From positions 1-63,048 of the IMG/VR virus record IMGVR_UViG_3300035112_000009: DNA of 63,048 nt; one strand, given 5' to 3'. This stretch comes from a virus. Each line of letters starts with the position of its first letter. Position 1 is the stretch's first letter. Of the stretch, positions 31,647-40,859 are shown piece by piece. The translations under genes and the position numbers were made by a program. The notes under the pieces are model-generated. The model did not search any database, had not been told where the DNA came from, and was given only the letters and a program-made list of their open reading frames with translations.

Positions 31647-32198
31647 TTAGTCGGCGATCGCGCCATGCCCTCCCGTTACCCTGAATCGGGCCAACAAAGC
31701 GTTGATCGCCGCTCGTGCTTCCACGTCAATCACTGCTCCACCCGTAGCGTCAGCCACCGCCGCGCCCCTCGCTCCAATGACCTTGTTCCCGGCTACCTTC
31801 AGTGACGTAGTGAGATCCAACGTCACGAACTTATCAACCCAAGCCCCGGCTTCTACTCGCCAGATTTTATTTTGATCATTCGTGAAGAAAAGCGCTCCGT
31901 TATCATTTGCGGTAACAGTGATCGCTGCTCTGGTGGCATCCGTGCCGACATTGATTCCGGCGAGATACTTCCACGCCGTTCCCGCCCAATAGTCCAGCCA
32001 GCCCGTGTCTGTCTCGAAATAGAAGTCATTCAGAGCTGCGCTACCGGGCTTACTTGCTCGCGTTCCGGTGGATAGAGACCCTGCCCCCGAAGTCAGAGAT
32101 CGCACAGACGTAAAACTCACAAAGCTATCCTGAGCATCGGCGGCCTGACGCTGGGCCATCGTAGTGTCAATATCTGGTGCCGAGGTTTCTGGCTTCAC
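31647..32198 (-). CDS. Putative tail/fibre adaptor protein
   Basis: 183 aa, GTG start overlapping the upstream stop. Beta-rich (LNDFYFETDTGWLDYWAGTA, GALFFTNDQNKIWRVEAG), typical of receptor-complex proteins. Exact role unclear. Confidence 0.5.
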   Translation of the reverse strand: MKPETSAPDIDTTMAQRQAADAQDSFVSFTSVRSLTSGAGSLSTGTRASKPGSAALNDFYFETDTGWLDYWAGTAWKYLAGINVGTDATRAAITVTANDNGALFFTNDQNKIWRVEAGAWVDKFVTLDLTTSLKVAGNKVIGARGAAVADATGGAVIDVEARAAINALLARFRVTGGHGAIAD

Positions 32199-33979
32199 GA
32201 TATATTTGAACTCACTCCACGAATACGAACGCGATCCGGCCCCGCGTCACCCGTCCCACACGCCTGGCTCAGATAAACTTGGTGCGACTTGGCGCCCCTC
32301 ACGTTGGGTTTCTGCGTCGGCAAGTGCTGTCTTGTGGCAGTCGGCGTGACCGTTCGTGTGTCTTTCGCCGTGGTTCCATCACCGTTAGTGAATATCTTCA
32401 CTGTGATTGCATTGGTCGTATCTGAGCGAACGGCAATCTCAACTCTTAAAAGTTGATCAGCTTCAGCTTCTGATAGATGGATCTGCCCATAGGCTTGGTA
32501 AGTCATTCCCGTACCGGAATTAAAAGTGTAAAGCCGAATTGTTGAGCCATCATTCGCAGCCAATAGAAGACCCCCAGAAACGGGAACACACGAACAAAGC
32601 GATCCGGTAATCTTCGTACTCAGGTCAATCGGCGTGTCCCATTTTTCTCTCTGAGGATTGAAAAGCAGAAGTGTCTGATCGTGTCCGAATACATCACGAT
32701 TGTGATCCGCATCGAAACCACCAATAACATTCGCCATCGTCCATGATGCGGTGTCGTCAACAACATCTTCGGCAAACGATGTGTCAGGCTCCCCTGCGCT
32801 ATCAATTCGTACTAATCCACGTTTAGCAGTTGCGGCGTACAGTCTTCCGCCTTCGCCTAGAAACCAATTATTCGGGCTTTGAATTCCCGTAGTCGGCCAG
32901 ATAACTCTAAGTGAAAGAGGGTTAGCCCCGCCGGTATAAAGAAGCGCCGCAACATACCCCTCTCCTCCGATGAATACATATCCATCAGCGGCCCGAGACA
33001 AGACACCCTTCGGAGGGGCGGGCAGAAAGAGGAGGGAGTCGGGTGGAAACGATTCGATGAAGACCGGAAGGGAAACGGCGATTGCGGTTCCGGGGGTCGT
33101 TGATGTTACAGCGGTGCCAATATCTCCATAGCAACCAATGACAGCAACCACGTCCTCAAGCGCGGCGGCGAAAACTCCCGCCGGTGGTGGATAGTCGAGT
33201 ATCGGAGCGAGGTCTTTGCCGATTAACTGAGGATCGGCCCACTCCAACAGAACAGAATTCGCAACGGTGTCAACCGTCGTAAGAGTTGAGATCGCTATCT
33301 CTCGTTCTTCGTAATGCGGACCCGTTGAGCCAAATCCGGCCGCTGTAACCCCAATGCCAATGCGATCCGCACCAACGCTCGCTGCATAGGTCAAATCAGC
33401 TCCAGCGACCGTGAGGCGCATCTTGAAGCCTGAATTAACGATGACAGCAGAGGGCGAACTTCTACGCGAGCGACCACCTGTAGCCCCACGCACAAACCAG
33501 ATCACGGCAGAGTACGTGCCTGACATGATCGTTGATGCAGTTGGTGTGTTCGCTAAAGTTGGTGCAGTTGGCGGTTCTAAGCCCGCAGTAAAAGGGCCAG
33601 TTCCGGTTCCTGTGTAGCTCGCTGAAACATAAAGCAACAGTTGGAGGGCCGTAGATGCTGAGATCGAGCGTGAGACTCCATTGATATAGACCTCGCCGCT
33701 TCCGATGATTCCCAACGCACGAGCGATCAGGCCAATGATGTTGCCGATTCCTGCTGTGTTGAAATCTCCCAAACCCGCGTAAGAACCGTCGATGGCATTA
33801 AAAAGAAGCCTAGATCCGGTAACACCATTTATAATTGCGGGGCCACGAAAACACTGCGCCCGACCTGCACCTGTAAAGGTTAAATTCTTCGACCCTGTTA
33901 AGCACGCTCCGCGCTCCGAATCGACTAGGGACGAGTTCGAAATGTAGTGATTAAAAACGGTGTCGCTAAGAGCATTCAT
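32195..33979 (-). CDS. Beta-rich head-tail connector or tail protein
   Basis: 594 aa from ATG 33979. Long stretches of beta repeats (SRLLFNAIDGSYAGLG, DGYVFIGGEGYVAALL, GRLYAATAKRGLVRID) suggest a propeller-like fold of the kind seen in podovirus head-closure/tail proteins. Size and position fit a tail hub or gp10-like factor; not certain. Confidence 0.5.
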   Translation of the reverse strand: MNALSDTVFNHYISNSSLVDSERGACLTGSKNLTFTGAGRAQCFRGPAIINGVTGSRLLFNAIDGSYAGLGDFNTAGIGNIIGLIARALGIIGSGEVYINGVSRSISASTALQLLLYVSASYTGTGTGPFTAGLEPPTAPTLANTPTASTIMSGTYSAVIWFVRGATGGRSRRSSPSAVIVNSGFKMRLTVAGADLTYAASVGADRIGIGVTAAGFGSTGPHYEEREIAISTLTTVDTVANSVLLEWADPQLIGKDLAPILDYPPPAGVFAAALEDVVAVIGCYGDIGTAVTSTTPGTAIAVSLPVFIESFPPDSLLFLPAPPKGVLSRAADGYVFIGGEGYVAALLYTGGANPLSLRVIWPTTGIQSPNNWFLGEGGRLYAATAKRGLVRIDSAGEPDTSFAEDVVDDTASWTMANVIGGFDADHNRDVFGHDQTLLLFNPQREKWDTPIDLSTKITGSLCSCVPVSGGLLLAANDGSTIRLYTFNSGTGMTYQAYGQIHLSEAEADQLLRVEIAVRSDTTNAITVKIFTNGDGTTAKDTRTVTPTATRQHLPTQKPNVRGAKSHQVYLSQACGTGDAGPDRVRIRGVSSNIS

Positions 33980-34028
33980 GGTAAAATACAAAACGGCCCG
34001 AACACTCGCGCAAACGAATGAACGGGCC
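33979..34028 (+). promoter_or_regulatory. Extended -10 promoter and 5'-terminal hairpin before the Endo VII-like gene
   Basis: TGGTAAAAT at 33979-33987; 7 bases on, GGCCCG (33995-34000) pairs with CGGGCC (34023-34028). Same pattern as at 4468. It overlaps the start of the leftward gene at 33979. Confidence 0.5.
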
Positions 34029-34062
34029 TTGCCAAGCCATTTCCTAGTTGAGAGGAAACAGA

Positions 34063-34725
34063 ATGACCGAAGCCATCATAGAACAGTTCAAAACGTGCAC
34101 GAAGTGCGAAACGCAAAAAAGCGTGTACGGTTTCCACAGGGACCGCACTCGTCCTGACGGCTTGTTCCCGCAGTGCATTGAGTGCGTAATTAAGGATCGG
34201 CATCGCTATCGAGCAACTTCCAAAGGTCGGGAAGCGACCCGCATTGCCAATAATAAATATATTCGGAGTGAACTCGGCCGGGCAGCTAGTCGGCGGATTA
34301 GTAAAACTCGACGCGCCACCGAAAAGGGTCAGCAAGAATGCCGCGATTATCGCGCTAGACCAGAAGTAAAACAGCGTAAGCGAGAAAGCAACAGAGCCGA
34401 GAAAAAGACTCCGCAAGGCAAGGCTCGGGAACGGCGCTACAACCTGTCTTCCAAATATGGAATGTCCATTGCGGACTACGATGCAATGGTTGAGGCCCAA
34501 GATGGTAAATGCGCCATCTGCCTCCGCCCTCCTAGCAAGCGACACTTGTTCGTCGATCACGATCACTCTACGGGCAAGGTTCGCGGGTTGCTTTGTAGTC
34601 TGTGCAATCTCATTCTTGGACGGTGGAAAGACAGCCCGGAGACGGTAGAGCGTGCCAAGCAATACCTTCTGAGGCACCGACAACTCACCTTGATCAGTAG
34701 AGACGGAAAGGAAATAGCGGCATGA
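34063..34725 (+). CDS. Endonuclease VII-type (HNH) recombination nuclease
   Basis: 220 aa from ATG 34063 (GAGGAAACAGA). N-terminal CTKCETQK ... CIECV zinc site, long basic helical linker, then C-terminal CAICLRPPSK, LFVDHDHSTGKVRGLLCSLC and N of the Endonuclease_7 family. Known members resolve branched DNA before packaging. Opposite strand to the late genes with its own promoter, so an inserted unit. Confidence 0.85.
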   Translation: MTEAIIEQFKTCTKCETQKSVYGFHRDRTRPDGLFPQCIECVIKDRHRYRATSKGREATRIANNKYIRSELGRAASRRISKTRRATEKGQQECRDYRARPEVKQRKRESNRAEKKTPQGKARERRYNLSSKYGMSIADYDAMVEAQDGKCAICLRPPSKRHLFVDHDHSTGKVRGLLCSLCNLILGRWKDSPETVERAKQYLLRHRQLTLISRDGKEIAA

Positions 34726-34961
34726 CGAACAAGCAAATTGACCAAGAAGCACAAAGGCTGCGCGAACTCGCCGCTGGCGATGATCACACGTGGGAATACC
34801 ACGAGGAGGAAATCGCTCGTTCATTGCGCCGAGCCGCGTCGGACGCTTACGAAAGTGCCGCCCAAAGAGCGGAGTACCATCAAACCCATTGCGCGAACGA
34901 TGATAGGTTCTATTGTCCTGACGAGATCGCCAAAGAGATACGCTTACTGTCATCGACTTAA
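34722..34961 (+). CDS. Small protein coupled to the Endo VII-like gene
   Basis: 79 aa; ATGA overlap with the nuclease stop. Helical, charged. Its last 12 bases overlap the convergent leftward gene. Unknown. Confidence 0.5.
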   Translation: MTNKQIDQEAQRLRELAAGDDHTWEYHEEEIARSLRRAASDAYESAAQRAEYHQTHCANDDRFYCPDEIAKEIRLLSST

Positions 34962-35546
34962 CACCTGGGCGTCATTTTGTACTGGACGTCTTGCGGCTTC
35001 TGCCTGGCTCAATGCGGCTTGCATCGGAAGCAATCTGGATCGCGGTGGCCTGGCATTTCGATGACCGCATTTTTGGCATTCGATCACGCTTACCAAGTCG
35101 CCATGCAGCGGAGAAAAGATTTTCTCTCTCTCAAACCGTGGCGTTACTGCTAACTCGACATCATTCATTGTGGCCTTGCTGTCGGGACAGTCGCACTTTT
35201 CCGTGTCAGGCTTCTCAATCGCTTTCACGATGTCGCGGAAATACTTTCTTCGGTGTTTGTCATTGTGAGTTTCCGCAGCTAACGCAAACTGTCCTTGCAT
35301 AGCCAAAGCATCAGCTAACTGATTCTCTGCAAGTATCCGAGCCTCTTTGTTGCGCCCTGCGGACACCTCAAGATTTCCTCTTGCGGTTGCTTCAAGTAAC
35401 GCCCCCCGGCCGATCAGTCTTTCACTCTCAGTCATTTTGGCGCGAGTGAATGATGCACGCAGAAGATCCTGGCGCTGCCGTTCTGCGACTTGCTGCTCAG
35501 GTGTCCCCTGAAGCCATACTGGAAAATCGAGTTTCTTTGCGGTCAT
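34950..35546 (-). CDS. Late structural-module protein with zinc site
   Basis: 198 aa. Helical N-terminal two thirds; CDCPDSKA and CQKCGHRN in the C-terminal third form a zinc ribbon. ATGA coupled to the upstream gene. Role unknown. Confidence 0.5.
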   Translation of the reverse strand: MTAKKLDFPVWLQGTPEQQVAERQRQDLLRASFTRAKMTESERLIGRGALLEATARGNLEVSAGRNKEARILAENQLADALAMQGQFALAAETHNDKHRRKYFRDIVKAIEKPDTEKCDCPDSKATMNDVELAVTPRFEREKIFSPLHGDLVSVIECQKCGHRNARPPRSRLLPMQAALSQAEAARRPVQNDAQVLSR

Positions 35547-36103
35547 GCGGCTTGAACAACCATCCCTTGAGAGAGTTCAATCATGCACTCCAATAGCATC
35601 GGCTCGTGACTGAATTTCACGTTTGAGATTAGCGGAGGATATGCAGCGCGCACCGTTGCATTATTCCCTAACGCGGTTCGATCGTTTGCCATCATCGTAA
35701 AGAGCGTGTTGTCCTCAACGGCGAAGTAAGCGAACTCTTCCGAACGGTTCAAATCCAATGCGCTTGAGCTTCCGAGCTTCCGCAGTTTCCCGTCAGCATT
35801 CGTGTCTGTTACAGCATCAGGATGAGTAACTTTTACGATCTCAGAAGGAATCATCGGCTCGGAAGTGAGGGCAGTATGGGTGGCCAAACTACCCTGTCCA
35901 GATGTTAGAGCAACGGTGTAATTCTTCCGATAGAGTTCCGCTTCAGCATCTCCAAATCGCTCGCAGATCTTGGTCGGCAATAGGCGAAGCGCAGACGGCA
36001 CTAAAGTAACGAGACGCGGGGTGATCGAAGCGGGAATGTTCGCCCCGGCAGATCGCAGCCGCTCATAAGTATCATTCGCTAACGTGAGTTCGGTGTAGCT
36101 CAT
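35543..36103 (-). CDS. Head-tail module protein, 186 aa
   Basis: N-terminal helices then a beta region; no diagnostic motif. Its place between connector-sized proteins suggests an adaptor. Confidence 0.45.
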   Translation of the reverse strand: MSYTELTLANDTYERLRSAGANIPASITPRLVTLVPSALRLLPTKICERFGDAEAELYRKNYTVALTSGQGSLATHTALTSEPMIPSEIVKVTHPDAVTDTNADGKLRKLGSSSALDLNRSEEFAYFAVEDNTLFTMMANDRTALGNNATVRAAYPPLISNVKFSHEPMLLECMIELSQGMVVQAA

Positions 36104-36792
36104 GCTGCCAACACGACCGTTTCACTTGGATTAGGCTCGTCTTGCTTTAGGAGAAGCGCGTACTCGGCCCTCGCATCGGCCACGATCGTGGCTATAAATG
36201 GCCCCACATCGCCCTCTTTCAAGCAATCTCCGAGAGAAAGCCCTAAGAGCATGTCTTCGTCGGTTTCGGGGCTCTGGCAAGCCCCTGAGCGCGTAAAAGT
36301 GGCTATCAGGCACTTCGCGTCGGCCCCGGTATAGAAAAGTTGATTTCCCCGCCGAATATAGAAGCCTGAAAGAGCGGAATTCGCGGCATTATGGGCCGTG
36401 ACATACCTTGTCCCCACGTTCGCGCGCCATCGTTCAATGTCTGCCAAAGAGAGAGACGCATCGAACTTTCCAGCCTTGTAGTCAGTGTCAGCGGAGACGT
36501 ACTTGATCGTTACTTGCTCGATTGGCCCGAGATGGTCTGGGATGGTTCCGCCGTGCGTAATACTTGCCGATAAAGACAGGAATAAAGATCGGTAGCCGTC
36601 GCCAACTTTCGACGCGCGAGCAGCACAGATTCTCGCATCAGCCGCCAGAATGATGTTGGTTAGTTCGGTGTCATTCCTGCGGGCATCATTGGACGCAGAG
36701 ATTGTCGTCGCCCACGTCGCCGCGGGAGCTGCGTTGACCGCGGCTATCAATCTGCCGAGAACAGTTGAAAGAGTGCATCTGATAACTGCCAT
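36100..36792 (-). CDS. Head-tail module protein, 230 aa
   Basis: Helical adaptor-like protein (TELTNIILAADARICAARAS, YRSLFLSLSASI). Coupled to both neighbours by 1-4 base overlaps. Role inferred from position. Confidence 0.45.
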   Translation of the reverse strand: MAVIRCTLSTVLGRLIAAVNAAPAATWATTISASNDARRNDTELTNIILAADARICAARASKVGDGYRSLFLSLSASITHGGTIPDHLGPIEQVTIKYVSADTDYKAGKFDASLSLADIERWRANVGTRYVTAHNAANSALSGFYIRRGNQLFYTGADAKCLIATFTRSGACQSPETDEDMLLGLSLGDCLKEGDVGPFIATIVADARAEYALLLKQDEPNPSETVVLAA

Positions 36793-37469
36793 TAGGTCAA
36801 CTCAATCGGAAACGGACTCTTCCACATCATGTTTACCTTCATCGGAACGGCACTGTTCGTAGATGGAGCAGCGGCACCTAAACTAGCGTCGGGAATATTG
36901 TCGGTGTAGGTTGTTCCAGAGTTGTTCGCAATCGAGCCCGAGAGTTTGTAAACCGTCCCACCTGCCTCTGTACGATAGATTTTCCGAGATGTCACCGTGA
37001 CCCCTGCCGTTGCGTCGGTAGGCACAGAAGACAATGCCGGGGGAAGTTGGGCCGCGGGATCAACTGTGATTTGATTTGACGCTGTACCGGCTTCAGTCTC
37101 ACCGTCAGCCGTAACAAACGTGACCTTCCACTTGTAGTTCCCTGCGGTCAGTAGGTTAGTTCCGGCTCCCCCTGTTGCCGCCGTAGGAGCACCAGGAGCA
37201 GCCAGTACCTTGTCGATCACTATGTAGTCATCCACGCCCGCCAGTTCTTGCTTATTCACAGAGTCGCTAGCGTGTAATTCAGCGTCGTGACTGGTCGTGG
37301 AAACATGAGCATCGCCAACAAAAACGCTTCCTAAATTGTCTTCGTCGGCGGTGTAGGTCATCTGCTCCGCATAGAGAAGGTTGCGGTACGTGTTTCCGTC
37401 AACATCGCCGGCAGCGGCTAATGCGCGGGCCTGAATTCTGGTTGTGTTTGCGATCTTAAATGTCGGCAT
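36792..37469 (-). CDS. Virion protein with a fibronectin-III-like domain
   Basis: 225 aa from ATG 37469 (GAGGTGAC). The middle (about 90-190) has the FN3-type strand pattern GNYKWKVTFVTADGETEAG ... SRKIYRTEAGGTVYKLSG ... TYTDNIPD. Such domains decorate phage capsids and tails. Confidence 0.55.
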   Translation of the reverse strand: MPTFKIANTTRIQARALAAAGDVDGNTYRNLLYAEQMTYTADEDNLGSVFVGDAHVSTTSHDAELHASDSVNKQELAGVDDYIVIDKVLAAPGAPTAATGGAGTNLLTAGNYKWKVTFVTADGETEAGTASNQITVDPAAQLPPALSSVPTDATAGVTVTSRKIYRTEAGGTVYKLSGSIANNSGTTYTDNIPDASLGAAAPSTNSAVPMKVNMMWKSPFPIELT

Positions 37470-37476
37470 TGTCACC

Positions 37477-38184
37477 TCATCGGGGAACGAAGAATCTTGT
37501 GCGATCCAAAAAAGGATAGTTACGCCTTAGTCGGGCAGGGGTGAAAACTCTCGTCTTATAGCCCGCCCCCTTCTGAGCGCCCTTTGTCACAAACCGCTGC
37601 CACTGTCTCTCACTTCCGGACAATCGAGATGCCATCACATCGCCAATGGGCAGGCCCATGATCTCCCGACATTGCGCAGCCGTCCTTAACTTCAAATATG
37701 AGTCGTAAAGGTTTCCGAGTTCTGTGGATTCAGCTAGTCGAGGCTCATCATTTCCTGAACGCTCATACCAAACCTTCAGAACGTGAGAAGCGTCAGGCTG
37801 CCATGACACCTCACCACTCAATCCTCGAAACGCTACCGCAAACTGTCCTTCTGCGGAGGCTTGCGCTAACGCGCTCGGGATTACGATTTCAACCGGAAAC
37901 CAAACGGTAGAAGATGGGTCGGTTTGCAGAGTGACGTAAGAAGGTGATGCCGCGTCGTCGTTCAATGTGAACTCGAACTCGTCTGTCGCCAGATTGACTT
38001 CCTGCTTATCAATCCTTCGGCCCTGGTTTGAGAGTTCCAAGTCTCTAAGCATTTCATCTTCGGTCTCACTGAGAACCTGAAAGACAAACTGCTGCGGTAA
38101 GCCCTTTTCGGCTAAGGGCCGATCGTCGGGGTTGCCACAGTATTCGTAGACTTCCCCGACTAATCTTGATCTGAGAACAGACAT
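37477..38184 (-). CDS. Putative head-tail adaptor
   Basis: 235 aa. N-terminal helices (LVGEVYEYCGNPDDRPLAEK), a beta core, and a basic C-terminal tail (RLRRNYPFLDRTRFF). Fits adaptor size and location; not recognised directly. Confidence 0.45.
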   Translation of the reverse strand: MSVLRSRLVGEVYEYCGNPDDRPLAEKGLPQQFVFQVLSETEDEMLRDLELSNQGRRIDKQEVNLATDEFEFTLNDDAASPSYVTLQTDPSSTVWFPVEIVIPSALAQASAEGQFAVAFRGLSGEVSWQPDASHVLKVWYERSGNDEPRLAESTELGNLYDSYLKLRTAAQCREIMGLPIGDVMASRLSGSERQWQRFVTKGAQKGAGYKTRVFTPARLRRNYPFLDRTRFFVPR

Positions 38185-39102
38185 TTACGCCCTCGGCTGT
38201 TTAGCTGAAGTCTTTGGCTCTTGCGCGGCGAGCAGAGCATCAATCTTGCTTTCGAGTTTGATTCGCTCGGCTCGTTCCTCCGCTAACTGAGCCGCCATCG
38301 ATTCAGCCGCAGACTCTTCCTGCAACGCACGTTTCGCGAGAATGTTGATTGCATCACCACTACCCGCCGATCCGCCTGTTCGATCAATGCGAGCCGGGAC
38401 AGGTTTGTTGATCTGCTGGCAGACCCACGCATGAGACTGATAAGCGGTGCTCGGATTTGAGATGCCCTGACCACCAGCCATCTTGTCGCTCATAGACGAG
38501 ATCAGTGCTTCGTATTCCGCGAGCGCTTTTGTCTCTGCGGCCTTCGCGCCATTCAGCATGATCCTGGCTACGGCTCTGGCCTTGTCCTTGTCGGCGTCCG
38601 AGAGATTGCTTTCGCGGATACGCTTCTCAGCGCCAGAGGTGAACTCCTCAGCCATTTCGTGAACTTCGTACTCAAACGGCTGGACCGTCAGGAATATTCG
38701 CCCAACCAGTTCAGTGTCATCCATCCCAAGAAACGGCAGGAGCACACGGAGTCCGTCATTCGCGTAGGACTGACCCAACTCAGCGGCCTGATCCTGAGCA
38801 AACTTCACCCGCTCAAGGCGGGGCAGTGAATCGGAACTCACATTGAATCCGGTTGACGCCGACGCCGCTTCGCGATCGACCTCGGAAGATGTCAGGTTTC
38901 CCAGTGGATAGGGCGTGCATCGCTTTAGCACCGTCCAGCGTTGATTTCGGTAGCCCAACTGAGAGCGGATCTCAATCGGCCCCATGTTGTTAATGTCTCG
39001 ATAAGGAGTCCAGACCCAATGCGTCTGACCCTTCACTGCTTGCTGCTGTGGCGTTGCCTCGCCCATCGGCGGCAATATGGTTGGAAGTGCTGTTTCTGAC
39101 AT
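38185..39102 (-). CDS. Late protein, 305 aa, coiled-coil C terminus
   Basis: Last 50 residues form a heptad coiled coil (ESMAAQLAEERAERIKLESK). The preceding region is helical and charged. No family recognised; virion morphogenesis role inferred from position. Confidence 0.5.
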   Translation of the reverse strand: MSETALPTILPPMGEATPQQQAVKGQTHWVWTPYRDINNMGPIEIRSQLGYRNQRWTVLKRCTPYPLGNLTSSEVDREAASASTGFNVSSDSLPRLERVKFAQDQAAELGQSYANDGLRVLLPFLGMDDTELVGRIFLTVQPFEYEVHEMAEEFTSGAEKRIRESNLSDADKDKARAVARIMLNGAKAAETKALAEYEALISSMSDKMAGGQGISNPSTAYQSHAWVCQQINKPVPARIDRTGGSAGSGDAINILAKRALQEESAAESMAAQLAEERAERIKLESKIDALLAAQEPKTSAKQPRA

Positions 39103-39121
39103 GGTTACTCTTTCTCCCCGC

Positions 39122-39847
39122 TCACAAGCGGGGGATTAGGTGACTAGGAACGGCCCCCGTGTAAACGAACCCACTTGGGCGCCGCAGTTCTTCGAGTTCC
39201 TGGCGTCGCGCAATTTCGCGATCTGCCTGCTCAAGCTCGTCCCTCTTGTTCTGGGGTGTTAGTTCCCATGCCCAAAGAGCGCGAGCGATGTTTAAGATTT
39301 CATCGTCAGGTGGGTGATAGGTCAGGTTTGCTCGTTCAAGTCTCAGCCAGTAGTCATAACAACCCTCGGCCGGAAAATCACACAGCAGTTGACCTTCTCC
39401 ATCTTCTCGAATCTGCCGAAGATAATTGCGTACCGATCCGCAGGATCGGCATCGTTCAGGGCCATCGATACTCATTGCCAGTTCCGCATGACACCCCTTG
39501 CAGAAATAGAAGTCTTTGACGGTTCCCGAATCACTCAAAACTTTGTATCGACCACTGCGAACAAGAAACTCCGGTGATCGCCAAATCTCGATAATGAATC
39601 GTCGTTCGCCTAACTGAATTCCGTCCTTGCCAATGAAGTCGAGGTACTTGATTCCCTTATCCACTTGCATCGGGTCTTGGTGCGTCGCACCCCAGATCAT
39701 CTTCAGATTCGGCTGACCATGAGGGTTCTTACCCCCAATACGCTCCAACTGCTTGCGAAACCACCGAGCTTCGCCCGCGCTGATAACGTCATCCTCACGC
39801 AGCACGATATGAGTATCAGGATTATGCGGATCGAGTTCGGGGATCAA
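39122..39847 (-). CDS. Zinc-ribbon late protein, 241 aa
   Basis: TTG start at 39847 overlaps the upstream TGA and follows AGAGGTAATTCA. The core has FCKGCHAEL ... CRSCGSVRN, a zinc ribbon. C-terminal coiled helix (DELEQADREIARRQELEEL). Unknown. Confidence 0.5.
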   Translation of the reverse strand: MIPELDPHNPDTHIVLREDDVISAGEARWFRKQLERIGGKNPHGQPNLKMIWGATHQDPMQVDKGIKYLDFIGKDGIQLGERRFIIEIWRSPEFLVRSGRYKVLSDSGTVKDFYFCKGCHAELAMSIDGPERCRSCGSVRNYLRQIREDGEGQLLCDFPAEGCYDYWLRLERANLTYHPPDDEILNIARALWAWELTPQNKRDELEQADREIARRQELEELRRPSGFVYTGAVPSHLIPRL

Positions 39848-40128
39848 TGAATTACCTCTTTGACCTCGGCAGCGACAATCACTCGCGGAATCTCGCGCTT
39901 GAACCGCTCATAGCAGAGTTCGCCGTATCTCTTAGCCGTTGAGTCCTTGTCGCCAATTATCGTCTCTGCAACGTGCTGGAATGCGGAGTTGGCACACTTG
40001 ACCGCAAGCTTTTCCAGTGGTTCAGTCTCGTTGACAGGTTGAATTCTGGCGAAGTGAAATAGACGCACGGCATCCTCTACTGTCGCCTTGCACCACTGAT
40101 CGATTAGAACTTTTTGGTTTGAGTACAT
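39844..40128 (-). CDS. Hypothetical protein, 94 aa
   Basis: Helical protein in the capsid module. Upstream, CGTGGCG and CGCCACG form a 7-bp stem (about 40139-40169). Confidence 0.45.
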   Translation of the reverse strand: MYSNQKVLIDQWCKATVEDAVRLFHFARIQPVNETEPLEKLAVKCANSAFQHVAETIIGDKDSTAKRYGELCYERFKREIPRVIVAAEVKEVIH

Positions 40129-40185
40129 AGGTTAGAAACGTGGCGATCCCCAAGAAAGACCGCCACGCCTTCCACGTTCAAGCGG

Positions 40186-40728
40186 TTAGTCCCGCTCGAC
40201 AGTAAGAGACAGCCGCACAATCCCTGCGGACTTCGGCGTGTAAGTTCCGAGAGCGGTGATAACCACCCACAGACCTGAACCGCCATCCGCGCACTGGTAA
40301 TAAAACGGCAGTCCGCTGGTGGTGGTGCTGTTGATCGTGTGACGAATCTGGCCCAACGTGCCGCCCGCCTGCGTCACTAAAATCGGAGGATCGATGTACC
40401 CCAGATAAGTGGAGGGGTTAGTCGAGACTCCCGTAAACGCGGCATTGTCGGCCTGCGGCGTCAGCGTCGCGTTAAAGAAGTGGAGGCGAAACGTCGCAGT
40501 GGTAATCGTTTCGAGGTCGAAGGCCATCATCAACTCAAGGATTCGGCCAGAGCCTCCGTTACCCTTAGCAGCGTTAGGAAATGACATCGCTGCCGGAGTG
40601 GTAACTGGCCCCACTACGTCGCCGGCCGCGTATTGAGTCGTATCAGACGGACGAGTAAAACTCGCAGTGATCCGCTTGCGGTCAGCAACCGGATTAAATG
40701 GCGTCCCAAAGGCATCAGTTAGTGGCAT
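40186..40728 (-). CDS. Putative capsid decoration protein
   Basis: 180 aa, beta-rich and Thr/Gly-rich, immediately downstream of the major capsid gene, where decoration proteins usually lie. The 131-bp spacer to the capsid gene holds two hairpins (GGCGGG/CCCGCC and CCGCTT/AAGCGG). Confidence 0.5.
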   Translation of the reverse strand: MPLTDAFGTPFNPVADRKRITASFTRPSDTTQYAAGDVVGPVTTPAAMSFPNAAKGNGGSGRILELMMAFDLETITTATFRLHFFNATLTPQADNAAFTGVSTNPSTYLGYIDPPILVTQAGGTLGQIRHTINSTTTSGLPFYYQCADGGSGLWVVITALGTYTPKSAGIVRLSLTVERD

Positions 40729-40859
40729 TGGTTAAATTCTCCTCACTCCTACTCTTATTCGGAGTGCATCTATGCCGCTTGGCAAGCGGACGAAACCCGG
40801 CAACTGCCAGAGTCCGAAGGCGGGCGAACCCTTATTCACCCGCCTCAGAACACAACAAA

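Noticed and set aside
33976-34953. 325-aa minus frame over the Endo VII-like gene
   Set aside because: The plus-strand nuclease has clear catalytic motifs and its own ribosome-binding site; the minus frame has none.
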